DNA of 64,000 nucleotides from Streptomyces sp. NBC_01217. GTDB lineage: Bacteria > Actinomycetota > Actinomycetes > Streptomycetales > Streptomycetaceae. The notes beneath the pieces were generated by a model that saw only the letters and a program-made list of their open reading frames with translations, ran no database searches and was not told the DNA's origin. Of this stretch, positions 17,424-25,484 are shown piece after piece. Within the stretch, counting starts at the first letter, position 1. The number at the start of each line of letters is the position of its first letter. Location of the stretch: NCBI RefSeq assembly GCF_035994185.1, contig NZ_CP108538.1, positions 4,503,501 to 4,567,500 on the forward strand. The letters are read 5' to 3'. Both the position numbers and the translations under genes were made by a program.

Positions 17424-18291
17424 TCATCGAGACCAGGATCATCGCTTCGCTGGTCGCGGGCAGGGTCTCGTAGTCCCTGGCCAGACGCCTCGAATGCATC
17501 AACCAGCTCAGCGTCCTCTCTACCACCCACCGTCGCGGTAGCACCACGAACCCCTCCATGTCGTCGGTACGTTTAACGATCTCGAGGGTGAGCGCGAGCT
17601 TCTCCCGGCACCAGTCGATCAGGCCGCCGGTGTAGCCGCCGTCGGCCCAGACCAGGGTGATGTCCCGGTGCAGGTCCCGCAGCCGGGCCAGCAAGGGGAG
17701 GGCTGCCTCGCGGTCGCCCATGTTCGCGGCGGTCACCGCGACGACTAGGATCAGACCGAGACAATCTGTGATCACGTGGCGCTTCCGCCCGTTGACCTGC
17801 TTACCTCCGTCGTAGCCGCGCGAGGCGGCGGGCACCGAGGCAGCCGCCTTCACCGACTGCGCGTCGATGATCCCCGCGCTGGGTTGCGCCTCGCGACCTT
17901 CCCGCTTTCGAACGTTCTCCCGCAGCCGGTCATGGAACTCGGCGATCAGCCCGTTCGCGCGCCAGCGGCGGAAGAAGGCATAGACCCGGGCCCAGGCGGG
18001 GAAGTCCACCGGCATCGACCGCCAGGAGATCCCGCCCGCGACGAGGTAGCGGATCGCATCCAGCATCTGACGGTGGCAGTAGCCCTCAGGCTGCCCGCCC
18101 CGGCCCTCCAACCAGGCCGGGACCGGGAGGAGAGGACGGACCGCCGCCCACTCCTCGTCCGACATGTCCGACGGGTAGTGCGGCTTCCGGGCGGGGTGAT
18201 CGGCCGCGTTGCCGTACACGTGCGCGAGGCAATCGCACGACACGTCGGACGAGTTGAAATGGGCGGGCGCAGACGCGTACAACTGCGGCAA
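17371..18291 (-). CDS. IS5-family DDE transposase
   Basis: A 306-residue intact transposase. The N-terminal DUF4096-like domain YPSDMSDEEWAAVRPLLPVP starts near residue 40. Catalytic motifs are GIIDAQSVKAAAS (first Asp), LVWADGGYTGGLIDWC (second Asp) and VVERTLSWLMHSRRLARDYE (Glu). No frameshift is needed, unlike the element at 9.8 kb. The usable start may be the internal Met near residue 43, since the first residues include an unusual Cys-rich stretch. It is probably functional. Confidence 0.88.
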   Translation of the reverse strand: MPQLYASAPAHFNSSDVSCDCLAHVYGNAADHPARKPHYPSDMSDEEWAAVRPLLPVPAWLEGRGGQPEGYCHRQMLDAIRYLVAGGISWRSMPVDFPAWARVYAFFRRWRANGLIAEFHDRLRENVRKREGREAQPSAGIIDAQSVKAAASVPAASRGYDGGKQVNGRKRHVITDCLGLILVVAVTAANMGDREAALPLLARLRDLHRDITLVWADGGYTGGLIDWCREKLALTLEIVKRTDDMEGFVVLPRRWVVERTLSWLMHSRRLARDYETLPATSEAMILVSMITRMGRRLARPRAAVPH

Positions 18292-18337
18292 CAGGGCCTC
18301 CGGGTACTCGGTTAAGGATTCGCATCCCCGAGCTACC

Positions 18338-18433
18338 AGGAGGTCCTGCCTTCATGCACCAGCCGTCCGGAAATCACTCACGCGGGAAACCTGTTCGACC
18401 CGCACGTTCCAAGATCGGTCGAGATGCGGCTTC
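18338..18433. repeat. internal copy of the IS right end
   Basis: This stretch resembles 18893-18992 over about 100 bp, sharing CCTGTTCGACC, CACGTTCCA and the terminal CGAGATGCGGCTTC-like end. The terminal 19 bp differ from the left repeat of the element at two positions, whereas the outer right end at 18992 is perfect. The gene at 18434-18835 lies exactly between the two right ends. The simplest reading is two related insertions or a tandem end duplication, giving alternative right boundaries at 18433 and 18992. Confidence 0.7.
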
Positions 18434-18835
18434 TCAGTCTCGGGGCCCGTCCGTGCGGCTGAGCACGCCACTGAGGCTGGCCGGGAAGGGATCCCGCCGA
18501 GTATGGGGCAGCGGCACCTCGACCAGCTTGCCGTCGTAGAGCATCCACAGCCCGAAGCAGTCGTCGTCCTCGTCGCGGATCATGACCTGTACCGACCACG
18601 GGTAGGGCCAGGGCAGCGATTCCAGGTGGGCCAGCAGCCCGGTCCAGTTGTGACGGATGAACTGGATCACCCAGCCGTAGCACTCCTCGGACCGCCCGCC
18701 CTCTCCGGCGAACACGTAGTCGTCGACCCGGGTGAAGCACTGGTACCACTCCCGGCCCTCGTCGGGACGCGTCAGCGGCTCCATCACCTTCTCCGCCCTC
18801 CGCGCCAGCACGATGACCTCGGCGTATCTACTCAT
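18434..18835 (-). CDS. hypothetical protein captured between two IS ends
   Basis: A 133-residue soluble protein starting MSRYAEVIVLARRAEKVMEPL. The middle is aromatic and acidic (WVIQFIRHNWTGLLAHLESLPWPYPWSVQVMIRDEDDDCFGLWMLYDGK), resembling small proteins annotated as hypothetical in Streptomyces and often linked to immunity-like functions, but no family is certain. Its stop codon abuts the internal IS right end at 18433, so the C-terminus may be altered by the insertion. The start at 18835 was chosen because the upstream frame runs into the IS end sequence. Confidence 0.6.
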   Translation of the reverse strand: MSRYAEVIVLARRAEKVMEPLTRPDEGREWYQCFTRVDDYVFAGEGGRSEECYGWVIQFIRHNWTGLLAHLESLPWPYPWSVQVMIRDEDDDCFGLWMLYDGKLVEVPLPHTRRDPFPASLSGVLSRTDGPRD

Positions 18836-19142
18836 GCCCAGAGTATGAAGGTATCTAGGCCGGTTGCTTCCGCTTGTTCGTGAGGGGCCCCGAGCTACCG
18901 AGAGTCCCTGCCCTGATGCACCTACAGCCGGAAGACCACCCCAGGAACCCTGTTCGACCTCCACGTTCCATGATCGGTTGAGATACGGCTTCTTACCTCT
19001 GAAAGAGGGGTATGGGGGTTTGCCACTCTGGGCACATCGACGAGCGAGACGATCAAGTCGAGCCGGGGACGGCTTGACCATCAGCCCTCGCCCAGGGTGA
19101 AGAAGCTGCTGTCAGTGCCGCGACATAGCTTGGTAGGCCGTC

Positions 19143-20129
19143 GTGCCGACAGACGGCACAAAATCCCGGAAGGCCCCACCCGTGCTCAACGTCAAAGAGC
19201 GCCTGCGCGCGCTGGAGATACCCACGCGGGTTAGAGGACTGACCGAGAACCAGCAGTTCGCTATCGCTACCGGACTCGGTTTCGCGGTGCCCATGCTCAT
19301 GTTCGCAGCCATCGCCACAGGCTCCAGGGTCTGGCTGATGGTTCAGCTCCCGGTCAGCGTGGCGCTCGCGCTGCCCGTGCTCTGGCTGCTCAAGCCCTGG
19401 TACGAAGGGCTGCCCAAGGAGAGCCAACGCCGATTCACCGCGGCTCCCCTGGCGTACTACCTCATCCTCGTGACGCTGTTCGCGTGGCTGGCCCTGGTCT
19501 CGACACCGAACGACCGCGGAAAGGCTGCCGGGCTGCTACTTCTGGTGTGGTGCCTTCAGTTCGTATATGGAACTGGCATTGAGCCGAGCAACTTCGCGGT
19601 CGAACGCCTTCGAGGCCGGCTCGGCAGAGCCGCGCCGGTGCGGACCCTCGCTCTCTGGTGCGGGCTGATTGGCGTGCTGTGGTTCATGCAGTACACCCAG
19701 GATGATGCGCGGTTCCGGCCGGTTCTGCTGGGGGCGACCCTCACCCTGGGCGCGGCCGGAGCCGCCGTAACTCTGAAGGTCTTCGCCCGAGTGCGGAGGA
19801 TCTGCACCGCGCTGCATCTGCGGACAACGGACATGATCAGATCCCTGGAAGAACTCGGCCGCGCCCCAGACGCCGATCGGCAGGACAAGCAGGCGGCTGC
19901 TCGGCGTGCCTGGGATGTCCTGGAAGCAACTCTCCTCACTCGGGTCGACACCGGCTTTCACCTGGCCGGTTCCTTCGTGCTACCGACCGAGTCCATTACG
20001 GAGCTGGGGCGCACACTGATGACGGTCATTGACGCACCGCATCACGACGAGACCAAACAACAGCTCGCCGTTGCCGACCTCCAGGCGATCCGTGCTGCCT
20101 GTCGAGGGCGCATCGACGTTTTGGCGTGA
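19143..20129 (+). CDS. multi-pass membrane protein, unknown function
   Basis: A 328-residue protein with a GTG start at 19143 (an in-frame GTG at 19182 is an alternative). Hydrophobic helices lie near residues 43-60, 67-86, 103-122, 128-145, 165-183 and 193-212, so about six membrane segments are likely. The soluble C-terminal 115 residues contain a helical stretch HLRTTDMIRSLEELGRAPDADRQDK. There is no signal peptide and no transporter motif. A hairpin follows. It lies directly right of the IS and in opposite orientation to the next genes. Confidence 0.7.
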   Translation: MPTDGTKSRKAPPVLNVKERLRALEIPTRVRGLTENQQFAIATGLGFAVPMLMFAAIATGSRVWLMVQLPVSVALALPVLWLLKPWYEGLPKESQRRFTAAPLAYYLILVTLFAWLALVSTPNDRGKAAGLLLLVWCLQFVYGTGIEPSNFAVERLRGRLGRAAPVRTLALWCGLIGVLWFMQYTQDDARFRPVLLGATLTLGAAGAAVTLKVFARVRRICTALHLRTTDMIRSLEELGRAPDADRQDKQAAARRAWDVLEATLLTRVDTGFHLAGSFVLPTESITELGRTLMTVIDAPHHDETKQQLAVADLQAIRAACRGRIDVLA

Positions 20130-20150
20130 TCCCTGTCGTACGAAGACGAG

Positions 20151-20181
20151 ATGAGGGCCGCCCCTAAGGGGCAGCCCTCAT
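20151..20181. terminator. bidirectional terminator hairpin
   Basis: ATGAGGGCCGCCCCT (20151-20165) pairs with AGGGGCAGCCCTCAT (20167-20181) with one mismatch and a one-base loop. It sits between the converging membrane-protein gene and the small zinc-ribbon gene, so it can serve both strands. Confidence 0.7.
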
Positions 20182-20194
20182 GCCTGGAGGACGG

Positions 20195-20368
20195 TTACTT
20201 CACAGGCCAGTCACCGAATGGGATGGGCGGCAGTTCACTCGCACCTCGTTCCGCTTCATCCAAGCCGCAAGGGGTGCAGATGACGACCTCACGATCAAGG
20301 GTCAGCCGGGAACGTGCGGGCCGTTCACCGAGCGGGCCGCCGCAGCGCGGACAGCGGGCATCGGACAC
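20195..20368 (-). CDS. small zinc-ribbon protein
   Basis: A 57-residue protein from GTG 20368 to TAA 20195. It begins VSDARCPRCGGPLGER and continues VVICTPCGLDEAERGA, giving CxxC...CxxC as in the many short Streptomyces zinc-ribbon proteins of this pattern. GAGGAG for ribosome binding lies in the end of the preceding gene, whose stop is four bases upstream, so the two are coupled. The role is unknown; such proteins are common in ICEs and phages. Confidence 0.7.
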   Translation of the reverse strand: MSDARCPRCGGPLGERPARSRLTLDREVVICTPCGLDEAERGASELPPIPFGDWPVK

Positions 20369-20371
20369 AGG

Positions 20372-21025
20372 TCACTCCTCGGGGTGCTCGCGGGCGGCCT
20401 TGAGGATCAGGTTCCAGGTCGGGCGAGAATAGGTCTTCTCCGTCTGCTCCTGAAGCTCGGGGATCAGTTCCGCATTCTTGGCGCCGGGGTTCGCCGCGAT
20501 AGCCTGCCGCGCGAGGGTCAGTCGCTCGTCTCCCTGGTAGGGGTAGGCCAGTCCACGGCGGCCCGTGGGCCGTCCGCCGGCGTGCCCGCGGCCCTTCCGG
20601 TCCGCGAGGTACTGCCACAGCCGCCAGCGCTTCCACTTCGGACGCCGCCGGGTCGGAAGCTCGTCCCAGTCGTCCGGCGCCGGCCACCCCTCGGGCGGGT
20701 TCTTGACGTAGTGGGAGACGGTGGCGGAGTCCGCGAACCCGCAGACCTTCGCGGCTTCGGCTGGGCCGACCATCTCTTCGGGGTCGCCGTCCAGCTTCGG
20801 CGGGTTCGTGGTGTTCGCGACGGCCCGTTGGCGTTGAAGCTCGTGGTGCCACGTCGCCCATACGTCGCCGTCCCAGTGCATGACGCCGTCGATGGTCTCC
20901 GCGACGGGCGGGTGACCGTTGTTCTCCCGGTCGGTCCACAGGTTCTGAAGCGTCGGCTCGCTGATGCCGTGGACCTTGCGCAGGTCCGCGCGTGAGTAGA
21001 GCGTGCGGCCGGTCTTGCGGGACAC
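20372..21025 (-). CDS. ICE-associated DNA-binding-like protein
   Basis: A 217-residue protein. GTG 21025 is preceded by AGGAGG, so the longer frame was rejected. Two short helix-turn-helix-like segments are visible: LYSRADLRKVHGISEPTLQNLW near the N-terminus and VGPAEAAKVCGFADSATVSHYV in the middle, each followed by a Trp-containing stretch. A third helical part, ELQEQTEKTYSRPTWNLILKAA, ends the protein. The layout suggests a multi-HTH DNA-binding protein, perhaps excisionase- or regulator-like (inference). Confidence 0.65.
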   Translation of the reverse strand: MSRKTGRTLYSRADLRKVHGISEPTLQNLWTDRENNGHPPVAETIDGVMHWDGDVWATWHHELQRQRAVANTTNPPKLDGDPEEMVGPAEAAKVCGFADSATVSHYVKNPPEGWPAPDDWDELPTRRRPKWKRWRLWQYLADRKGRGHAGGRPTGRRGLAYPYQGDERLTLARQAIAANPGAKNAELIPELQEQTEKTYSRPTWNLILKAAREHPEE

Positions 21026-21069
21026 GGTCGCCTCCTGTTCTTGGTCGGGGTCGTGACCCCTCGGCGGGG

Positions 21070-21348
21070 TCACTGGATGTCGTCCGGGTCTGGGGCCGGC
21101 GCCCACGTACGGCTGCCCGCCGGTTCGAGCCGGGTGAGGGTGGCTATGTCGGCGAGAGGAACGGCGGCGGCCCAGTCGGCGCGGCCGGGGTGGTCGGCGG
21201 GCAGGTTGAGCACGAGGTGTCGGCCGGTCGGGGGGAAGTCCTCGACGATGACGAAGGTGTCGGTGGGATCAGCGCCGATGCTGTTACCCCCCTTGAGCTG
21301 GGCGATGTCGCCGGGCCGGGGACAGTCGGGGTGTCGGTCACATAGCAT
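21070..21348 (-). CDS. small hypothetical protein under leader cassette F
   Basis: A 92-residue protein beginning MLCDRHPDCPRPGDIAQLKGG, with two Cys and a His in the first 10 residues. The middle (DTFVIVEDFPPTGRHLVLNLPAD) is strand-like and the end is acidic. No family recognised. The ATG lies 12 nt after the conserved CTCTCACCAG element, tying it to the set of similarly led minus-strand genes further right. Confidence 0.6.
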   Translation of the reverse strand: MLCDRHPDCPRPGDIAQLKGGNSIGADPTDTFVIVEDFPPTGRHLVLNLPADHPGRADWAAAVPLADIATLTRLEPAGSRTWAPAPDPDDIQ

Positions 21349-21521
21349 GGTGTGGTCTTTCTGGTGAGAGACACCGACGGCCAGCGCCTTGTTGCCCTTG
21401 TGCGCTGGCCGTCATTTGTTGTCTGAGATTTGTGGCGCCCCGTGGGACGCGCGGCCGGTCGGAGGTTGCCCTGCTCCGCTGACGGCGGAGTAATTAAACC
21501 ACCTTTACGTTGGGTGAGGCG
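21349..21521 (-). promoter_or_regulatory. leader cassette F (divergent copy)
   Basis: On the minus strand this holds TTTAATTA (complement of 21491-21498), a hairpin with perfect 12-bp arms (21376-21387 and 21402-21413) and CTCTCACCAG (complement of 21361-21370) 12 nt before the start. The hexamer 17 bp upstream of TTTAAT is not TTGACC-like here, so the promoter part has decayed or differs. The shared elements link it to cassettes A-E at 34-43 kb. Confidence 0.6.
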
Positions 21522-21548
21522 GGGCCCTGATCCGCAGGACGGCGGTCA

Positions 21549-22088
21549 TCAGAAGAGGGCCCCCTGATCTGTGGGGTGTTTGCCCCGGCTGCTCGGTGGG
21601 CGGGCGATGCGGAGTTCGTAGTGGGGGCGCCCCGCGTGCGGTGGAGCGTGGGCTTCACGGAGGTACCGGCTCCAGGCCAGGACGGGGGCGCCCTGGTCGA
21701 TCCAGCCCGCCGGGTACTGGCCGGTGAGCTGAGCCCAGCGGCTCCGGCTCTGCGGAACGGCCCATCGGTCCTCGACTGTGGTGATCGGCGGCAGTGTCCG
21801 CCAGCCGGGGAACGCGTGGTCGTGGGCGTCTTCCACTGCCTCGTTGTCGCCGTCGCCGTATCCGCTGCCACGGTGGACGGGACCTTCCCAGTCGCAGGTG
21901 AGGCATCCGCCCCGGAACTCCTGCTCGTCCCCCCGGCGGCCGGTCGGCCGGCTGCGGGAGAGCAGGGTCGGGGCGTGGTGTGCGGGCGGGTCCAGCTCGT
22001 GGCCGAGGTCGCAGTACGCGCCGCCGGGGTGTCCGGGCTGGATATGCCATGCCTGTCCCGCCACTGATGAGGCTGAACGGTAAATCAA
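21549..22088 (-). CDS. DUF6349-like protein, N-terminus probably altered
   Basis: A 179-residue frame (TTG at 22088; a GTG at 22064 is possible). Recognisable parts are AWHIQPGHPGGAYCDLGHELD, the zinc-like CLTCDWEGPV and AVEDAHDHAFPGWRTLP followed by YPAGWIDQGAP, which match DUF6349 proteins of Streptomyces ICEs and phages by pattern. Family members usually have an extra N-terminal segment before AWHIQPG. Here that segment is missing or out of frame, and the IS110 element lies just upstream, so the 5' end may have been displaced by it. Confidence 0.55.
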   Translation of the reverse strand: MIYRSASSVAGQAWHIQPGHPGGAYCDLGHELDPPAHHAPTLLSRSRPTGRRGDEQEFRGGCLTCDWEGPVHRGSGYGDGDNEAVEDAHDHAFPGWRTLPPITTVEDRWAVPQSRSRWAQLTGQYPAGWIDQGAPVLAWSRYLREAHAPPHAGRPHYELRIARPPSSRGKHPTDQGALF

Positions 22089-22110
22089 TGTTCACGTAGG
22101 CAGGCGGCAG

Positions 22111-22131
22111 CGCCGTTCGGCGGAGCCGAAC
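22111..22131. terminator. short hairpin upstream of the IS110 transposase 3' end
   Basis: CCGTTCGG and CCGAACGG flank a five-base CGGAG loop, between the DUF6349-like 5' end and the transposase stop. It may end transposase transcription (minus strand) or mark the element edge. No U-run is obvious. Confidence 0.4.
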
Positions 22132-22158
22132 GGTCTCACTACGAAGCGGCGGGGCTGG

Positions 22159-23490
22159 TCAGGCCGTGCTGGTGGGGGCGAGGGTGACTTGGTGGCCGAG
22201 GTGTTCGAGCTGCCGGACGAGGTCGCGGGTCTTGCGCTGAGGATTGAGATGTCGCTGGTGCCAGTCCGGGCCGAGTTCCTGATACCGGGCCTCTGGGTCG
22301 TCGATCAGGTGCCAGACGATGACGAGGATGGATCGTGCGACCGCGACCAGGGCCTTGGCGTGGCCTCGCCGTTTGACCAGCCGCCGGTATCGGGCACCGA
22401 GAAAGGTATCGGTCCGGGCGGCGGCGCTGGCCGCTTCGCCCAGGGCGCCCTTGAGCCATGCGTTCCCCTTGCCGGCGGGCCCGGTGGTGCTCTTGGCGCC
22501 GGACTGGATGGTGCGGGGGCACAGCTTGGCCCACGAGGCGAGATGAGCGGGTGTGGGGAAGACGCTCATGTCGGGACCGATCTCGGCCAGGATGACTCGC
22601 GCCGAGGTCGGGCCGACCCCAGGGATCTCGTCCAGGCGGGCCAGCAGCCCGGCGCCGAACGACGCGCCGCCGGGCGGCGAAGGGGCCGACATGCTACTGC
22701 GGGGGTCGGGCAGGGCCGCCAGCGTCGCGGCGATCTCCTGGTCGAGTGCGGTGATCTGCGCGGTGAGGTGGTCGACCGTGGCCAGCAGGATCCTCAGCAG
22801 CCGGGCGTGATGCTCTTCGAACTGCCCGGTCAGGGCCTCCACCAGGGCGTCGTGTTTGGCGGTCAGCCGTCCTTGAGCGAGGCCGGCCAGGGCCCGGGGG
22901 CTGCGTTCTCCCGCGATCAGCGCCTCCATCATGGCCCGTCCCGAGACGCCGAGTGAGTCGGTGGCCACCGACGAGAGTTTGATCTGCGCATCCTGCAGGA
23001 CCTTGTCGACGCGCTGCTTGTGGCGGGTGCGCTCGTGAACGAAGACGGTGCGGGTGCGGGTGAAGTCCCGCAGGTGCCGCACCGGCTTGGACGGCACGAA
23101 GGAGGGGCGGATCATGCCGCGCTCGGCGAGCTTGGCCAGCCAAACCGAGTCCAGCTTGTCGGTCTTCGGCCGGCCCGGGACGTTCTTGACCTGGCGCGCG
23201 TTCACCAGCCAGCACCGCAGTCCCCGGCCCTCAAGCAGATAGTAGAAGGGGCGCCAGTAGGCCCCGGTCGCCTCCATCACCACCAACTCGACGCCCTGAC
23301 AGACCAGGTGGTCGCCGAGCTCCAGGATCGCGTTGGTGGTCGCTGCGACGGTCCACACCCGTTGAGTGCGCCTTCCCTCGCGGGCGTCGTTTGGCAGCCG
23401 CATGCACACCACGCCGCTGTTCTTGGCAATGTCGATCGCGGCCACTCGGGCCACCGACTCGTCCTGCAGTTCCTCGCGCGGCTCGTCCAC
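22159..23490 (-). CDS. IS110-family transposase
   Basis: A 443-residue protein starting at GTG 23490 with GGGAGG upstream. The N-terminal RuvC-like DEDD domain begins VAAIDIAKNSGVVCM, followed by ELVVMEATGAYWRPFYYLLEG and the KTDKLDSVWLAKL motif. The C-terminal transposase_20 domain shows LDEIPGVGPTSARVILAEIG and CPRTIQSG. Both domains and length are complete, so it is likely active. IS110 elements use an RNA guide and leave no simple inverted repeats, so exact ends cannot be read here. Confidence 0.9.
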   Translation of the reverse strand: MDEPREELQDESVARVAAIDIAKNSGVVCMRLPNDAREGRRTQRVWTVAATTNAILELGDHLVCQGVELVVMEATGAYWRPFYYLLEGRGLRCWLVNARQVKNVPGRPKTDKLDSVWLAKLAERGMIRPSFVPSKPVRHLRDFTRTRTVFVHERTRHKQRVDKVLQDAQIKLSSVATDSLGVSGRAMMEALIAGERSPRALAGLAQGRLTAKHDALVEALTGQFEEHHARLLRILLATVDHLTAQITALDQEIAATLAALPDPRSSMSAPSPPGGASFGAGLLARLDEIPGVGPTSARVILAEIGPDMSVFPTPAHLASWAKLCPRTIQSGAKSTTGPAGKGNAWLKGALGEAASAAARTDTFLGARYRRLVKRRGHAKALVAVARSILVIVWHLIDDPEARYQELGPDWHQRHLNPQRKTRDLVRQLEHLGHQVTLAPTSTA

Positions 23491-23790
23491 AGTCCCTCCC
23501 GGTGCTGAACGGTCATTGGGTGGAGGCTGTCCGGGGAGCCGGAGGGGAACGGAAAGGCTGATCGGCGTGCACGTGGCAACAGTCGGTGACCCCTGGCTGG
23601 CCCCCGCGTCAGACTCTTTCTCGGGCTCGCAAGCCCAAACGCCATCGACGTGGACGAACAGCCTCCATGGCCATGATCGAGGCCCGTTCCTGTCAAGCGA
23701 TACGGCGGAAAGGCGCATGCCGCCCGAGGGCGCCGCGCCGCGCACCGATTTTCACGCCGCCAGGCGTCACGGGAGTTACAGGAGGACTCT
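23491..23790 (-). ncRNA. candidate bridge-RNA region of the IS110 element
   Basis: IS110-family elements carry a non-coding end, usually upstream of the transposase, which makes a bridge (seek) RNA pairing with target and donor. The approximately 300 bp upstream of GTG 23490 contain no convincing gene and lie within the likely element. This is a positional assignment only; no RNA loops were identified by eye. The next stretch to 24095 has a CGGACCG/CGGTCCG hairpin (near 23890) and no recognisable gene. Confidence 0.3.
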
Positions 23791-24095
23791 TTAAAAACGG
23801 CCAGCCCTGCTCTTCGCTCCCCACTCGGTTGAGCGGTCCACAGAGCGATCTTCAGGAAAAGAAGGTTGGCTGAAGGAGCGTGCAGCCTCCGGCGGACCGG
23901 CTTCGCGGTCCGGTGCGTGGTCGATTCGATCGGGGTCGGCTCAGTGGGGTGCTGCATGACGCCTGGCTTAAAGCCCCGGCCCTGGTGTGCGGCATGTCCC
24001 AGGCCTTCCTCAGTGCGCAACGGCATAACTTCTTCCTGGCAAGAGGACTGTCCGTAACTGGCAGCGCCGTGCGTCGTCTCACCAGGGAGTGAGTC

Positions 24096-24500
24096 ATGCC
24101 TGTTCAGGCGAAGAGATTCGGTTTTGGTATGCCGTGGGAGTCGCTCTACGGATACAGCCAGGCAATCCAGGCCGGTGACGTGGTGTACGTGTCTGGGCAG
24201 GTGTCCCATGACCGTGACGGCAACTTCGTGGGTGCCGGCGACTTCGAGCTCCAGGTCAAGACCACGCTGGCCAATCTGGACCTGGTGCTGAAGCACTTCG
24301 GGGCCGAGCGCAGCCAAATCGTGGAGAGCACGGTGCTGGTGAGGAACCTGCGGGAGAACTTCGACACGACGGCACGCCTGCACGCCGAGTACTTCGGGGA
24401 GCACCGGCCCACCAGCACGGTCATGGGTGTCTCTGACCTGGCGCTACCGGACCAGTTGGTGGAGATCGGCGCGCTCGTGCGTCTCGACGTGAAGCCATAG
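24096..24500 (+). CDS. RidA/YjgF/UK114-family protein
   Basis: A 134-residue Rid-superfamily protein. GYSQAIQAGDVVYVSGQVSHDRDGN, a central LANLDLVLKHFGAERSQIVESTVLVRNL and the C-terminal LVEIGALVRLDV follow the family fold. RidA enzymes deaminate reactive enamines; this copy lacks the usual C-terminal Arg-Val-E-IEA pattern, so it may belong to a non-RidA Rid subgroup with another reaction. It precedes a cupin gene by 77 bp. Both look like metabolic cargo between the IS110 element and ICE genes. Confidence 0.85.
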   Translation: MPVQAKRFGFGMPWESLYGYSQAIQAGDVVYVSGQVSHDRDGNFVGAGDFELQVKTTLANLDLVLKHFGAERSQIVESTVLVRNLRENFDTTARLHAEYFGEHRPTSTVMGVSDLALPDQLVEIGALVRLDVKP

Positions 24501-24577
24501 GCCGGAGTCGGCCTGGCTCCCGCCAGTCCTTCAAAGCGCTGGCCTGGAACCACCTACTCACGAATTGGGAAGTCGCC

Positions 24578-25072
24578 ATGTCCTACCCAGAGCCCCGCTA
24601 CCTCGACGAAAAGGGCCAGGCCAGCGCACTGTTCCGACCTGCACCCCCGCAGCCCGACACCGGCTCGGGCGGCACCGACATCAGCTATGTGGCCAAGCGG
24701 GAGAACACCAACGGCGAGTTCGGCCTGTACAAGATCGACATGGCGCCGAAGACCATGGGCGCAAGGGAACACTTCCACCGTACGATCTCCGAATCCTTCT
24801 ACGTCCTGTCCGGCGAGGTCCGGCTCTACAACGGCGAACGCTGGGTCACAGGAGGCGAGGGAGACTTCCTCTACGTACCGCCCGGCGGGCTCCACGCCTT
24901 CCAGAACGACAGCGACGACCCGGTGTCGTTTCTGCTGCTCTTCACACCGGGAGCTTCCAGGGAGGAGTACTTCGAGAAGGTGGAGGAGTACTCACAGCGC
25001 AGCCGCGAAGAGTTGAAAGCCTTCCGGATCAGGCACGACCAGTACAACACCACCGACATGCTCGACGACTAG
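24578..25072 (+). CDS. cupin-domain protein
   Basis: A 164-residue single-domain cupin. Motif 1 is AREHFHRTISESFYVLSGEVRLYNG (two His, Glu), motif 2 FLYVPPGGLHAFQND with the last His; together these supply the metal ligands typical of small cupins. N- and C-terminal extensions are short; the C-terminus is acidic and helical. Substrate cannot be deduced. It probably shares a transcript with the RidA-like gene, a common metabolic pairing. Confidence 0.85.
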   Translation: MSYPEPRYLDEKGQASALFRPAPPQPDTGSGGTDISYVAKRENTNGEFGLYKIDMAPKTMGAREHFHRTISESFYVLSGEVRLYNGERWVTGGEGDFLYVPPGGLHAFQNDSDDPVSFLLLFTPGASREEYFEKVEEYSQRSREELKAFRIRHDQYNTTDMLDD

Positions 25073-25484
25073 GCTGCACGGAGTGCTGCGGTCCCCGCGT
25101 CACACACTCGGGACTGCCCGAAAGGGGCCGGGCCGGTGCGGCCCGTCAGTCCCTGGCACCTCAACTACTTGCACCCGGTGACGGCTCGTCAAGGGCGCCT
25201 GCGGCGTCGCTGTGCGATGAGCTGGGCCCACCCTGGACGCCCCGCCCCGCCCCTCATCCTGGCTGGGTAGCGGGCGGCCCCTCCCATGTGGCGCCCGTTC
25301 GCAGGCCAGCGGCCTGTGAGTGGGGAGCCAAGGTGAGCAGGCATGGGGGACCCCTGAGCAGGGGGTGGGGATTCTCAAAAAGCCCCATCAGCGCTCGCGG
25401 GTAGCTGCCGTGTCCGTGCGTTGCGGACCCTCCAGTAGTACGTATGCCGTGCTCGTGCTCCGGTCGGCTCGGCGACGGACGCGG
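25073..25484. other. stretch without a recognised gene
   Basis: About 410 bp between the cupin gene and the converging minus-strand genes. Frames in both directions are short or have composition unlike the neighbours. No tRNA, strong hairpin or inverted repeat was found. It may be debris at the border between cargo and the ICE backbone. Confidence 0.4.

Larger units (their letters stand above)
16760..18992. mobile_element. IS5-type element carrying two extra genes
   Basis: Perfect terminal inverted repeats: GAAGCCGTATCTCAACCGA from 16760 and its complement ending at 18992, with TTA on both outer flanks (16757-16759 and 18993-18995), matching the TNA target duplication of IS5 subgroups. Inside are a transposase (minus), a convergent coiled-coil gene and, beyond a second internal right end at 18433, another gene. 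The size (2233 bp) exceeds a single IS, so this looks like a unit moved with the outer ends. Confidence 0.78.
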
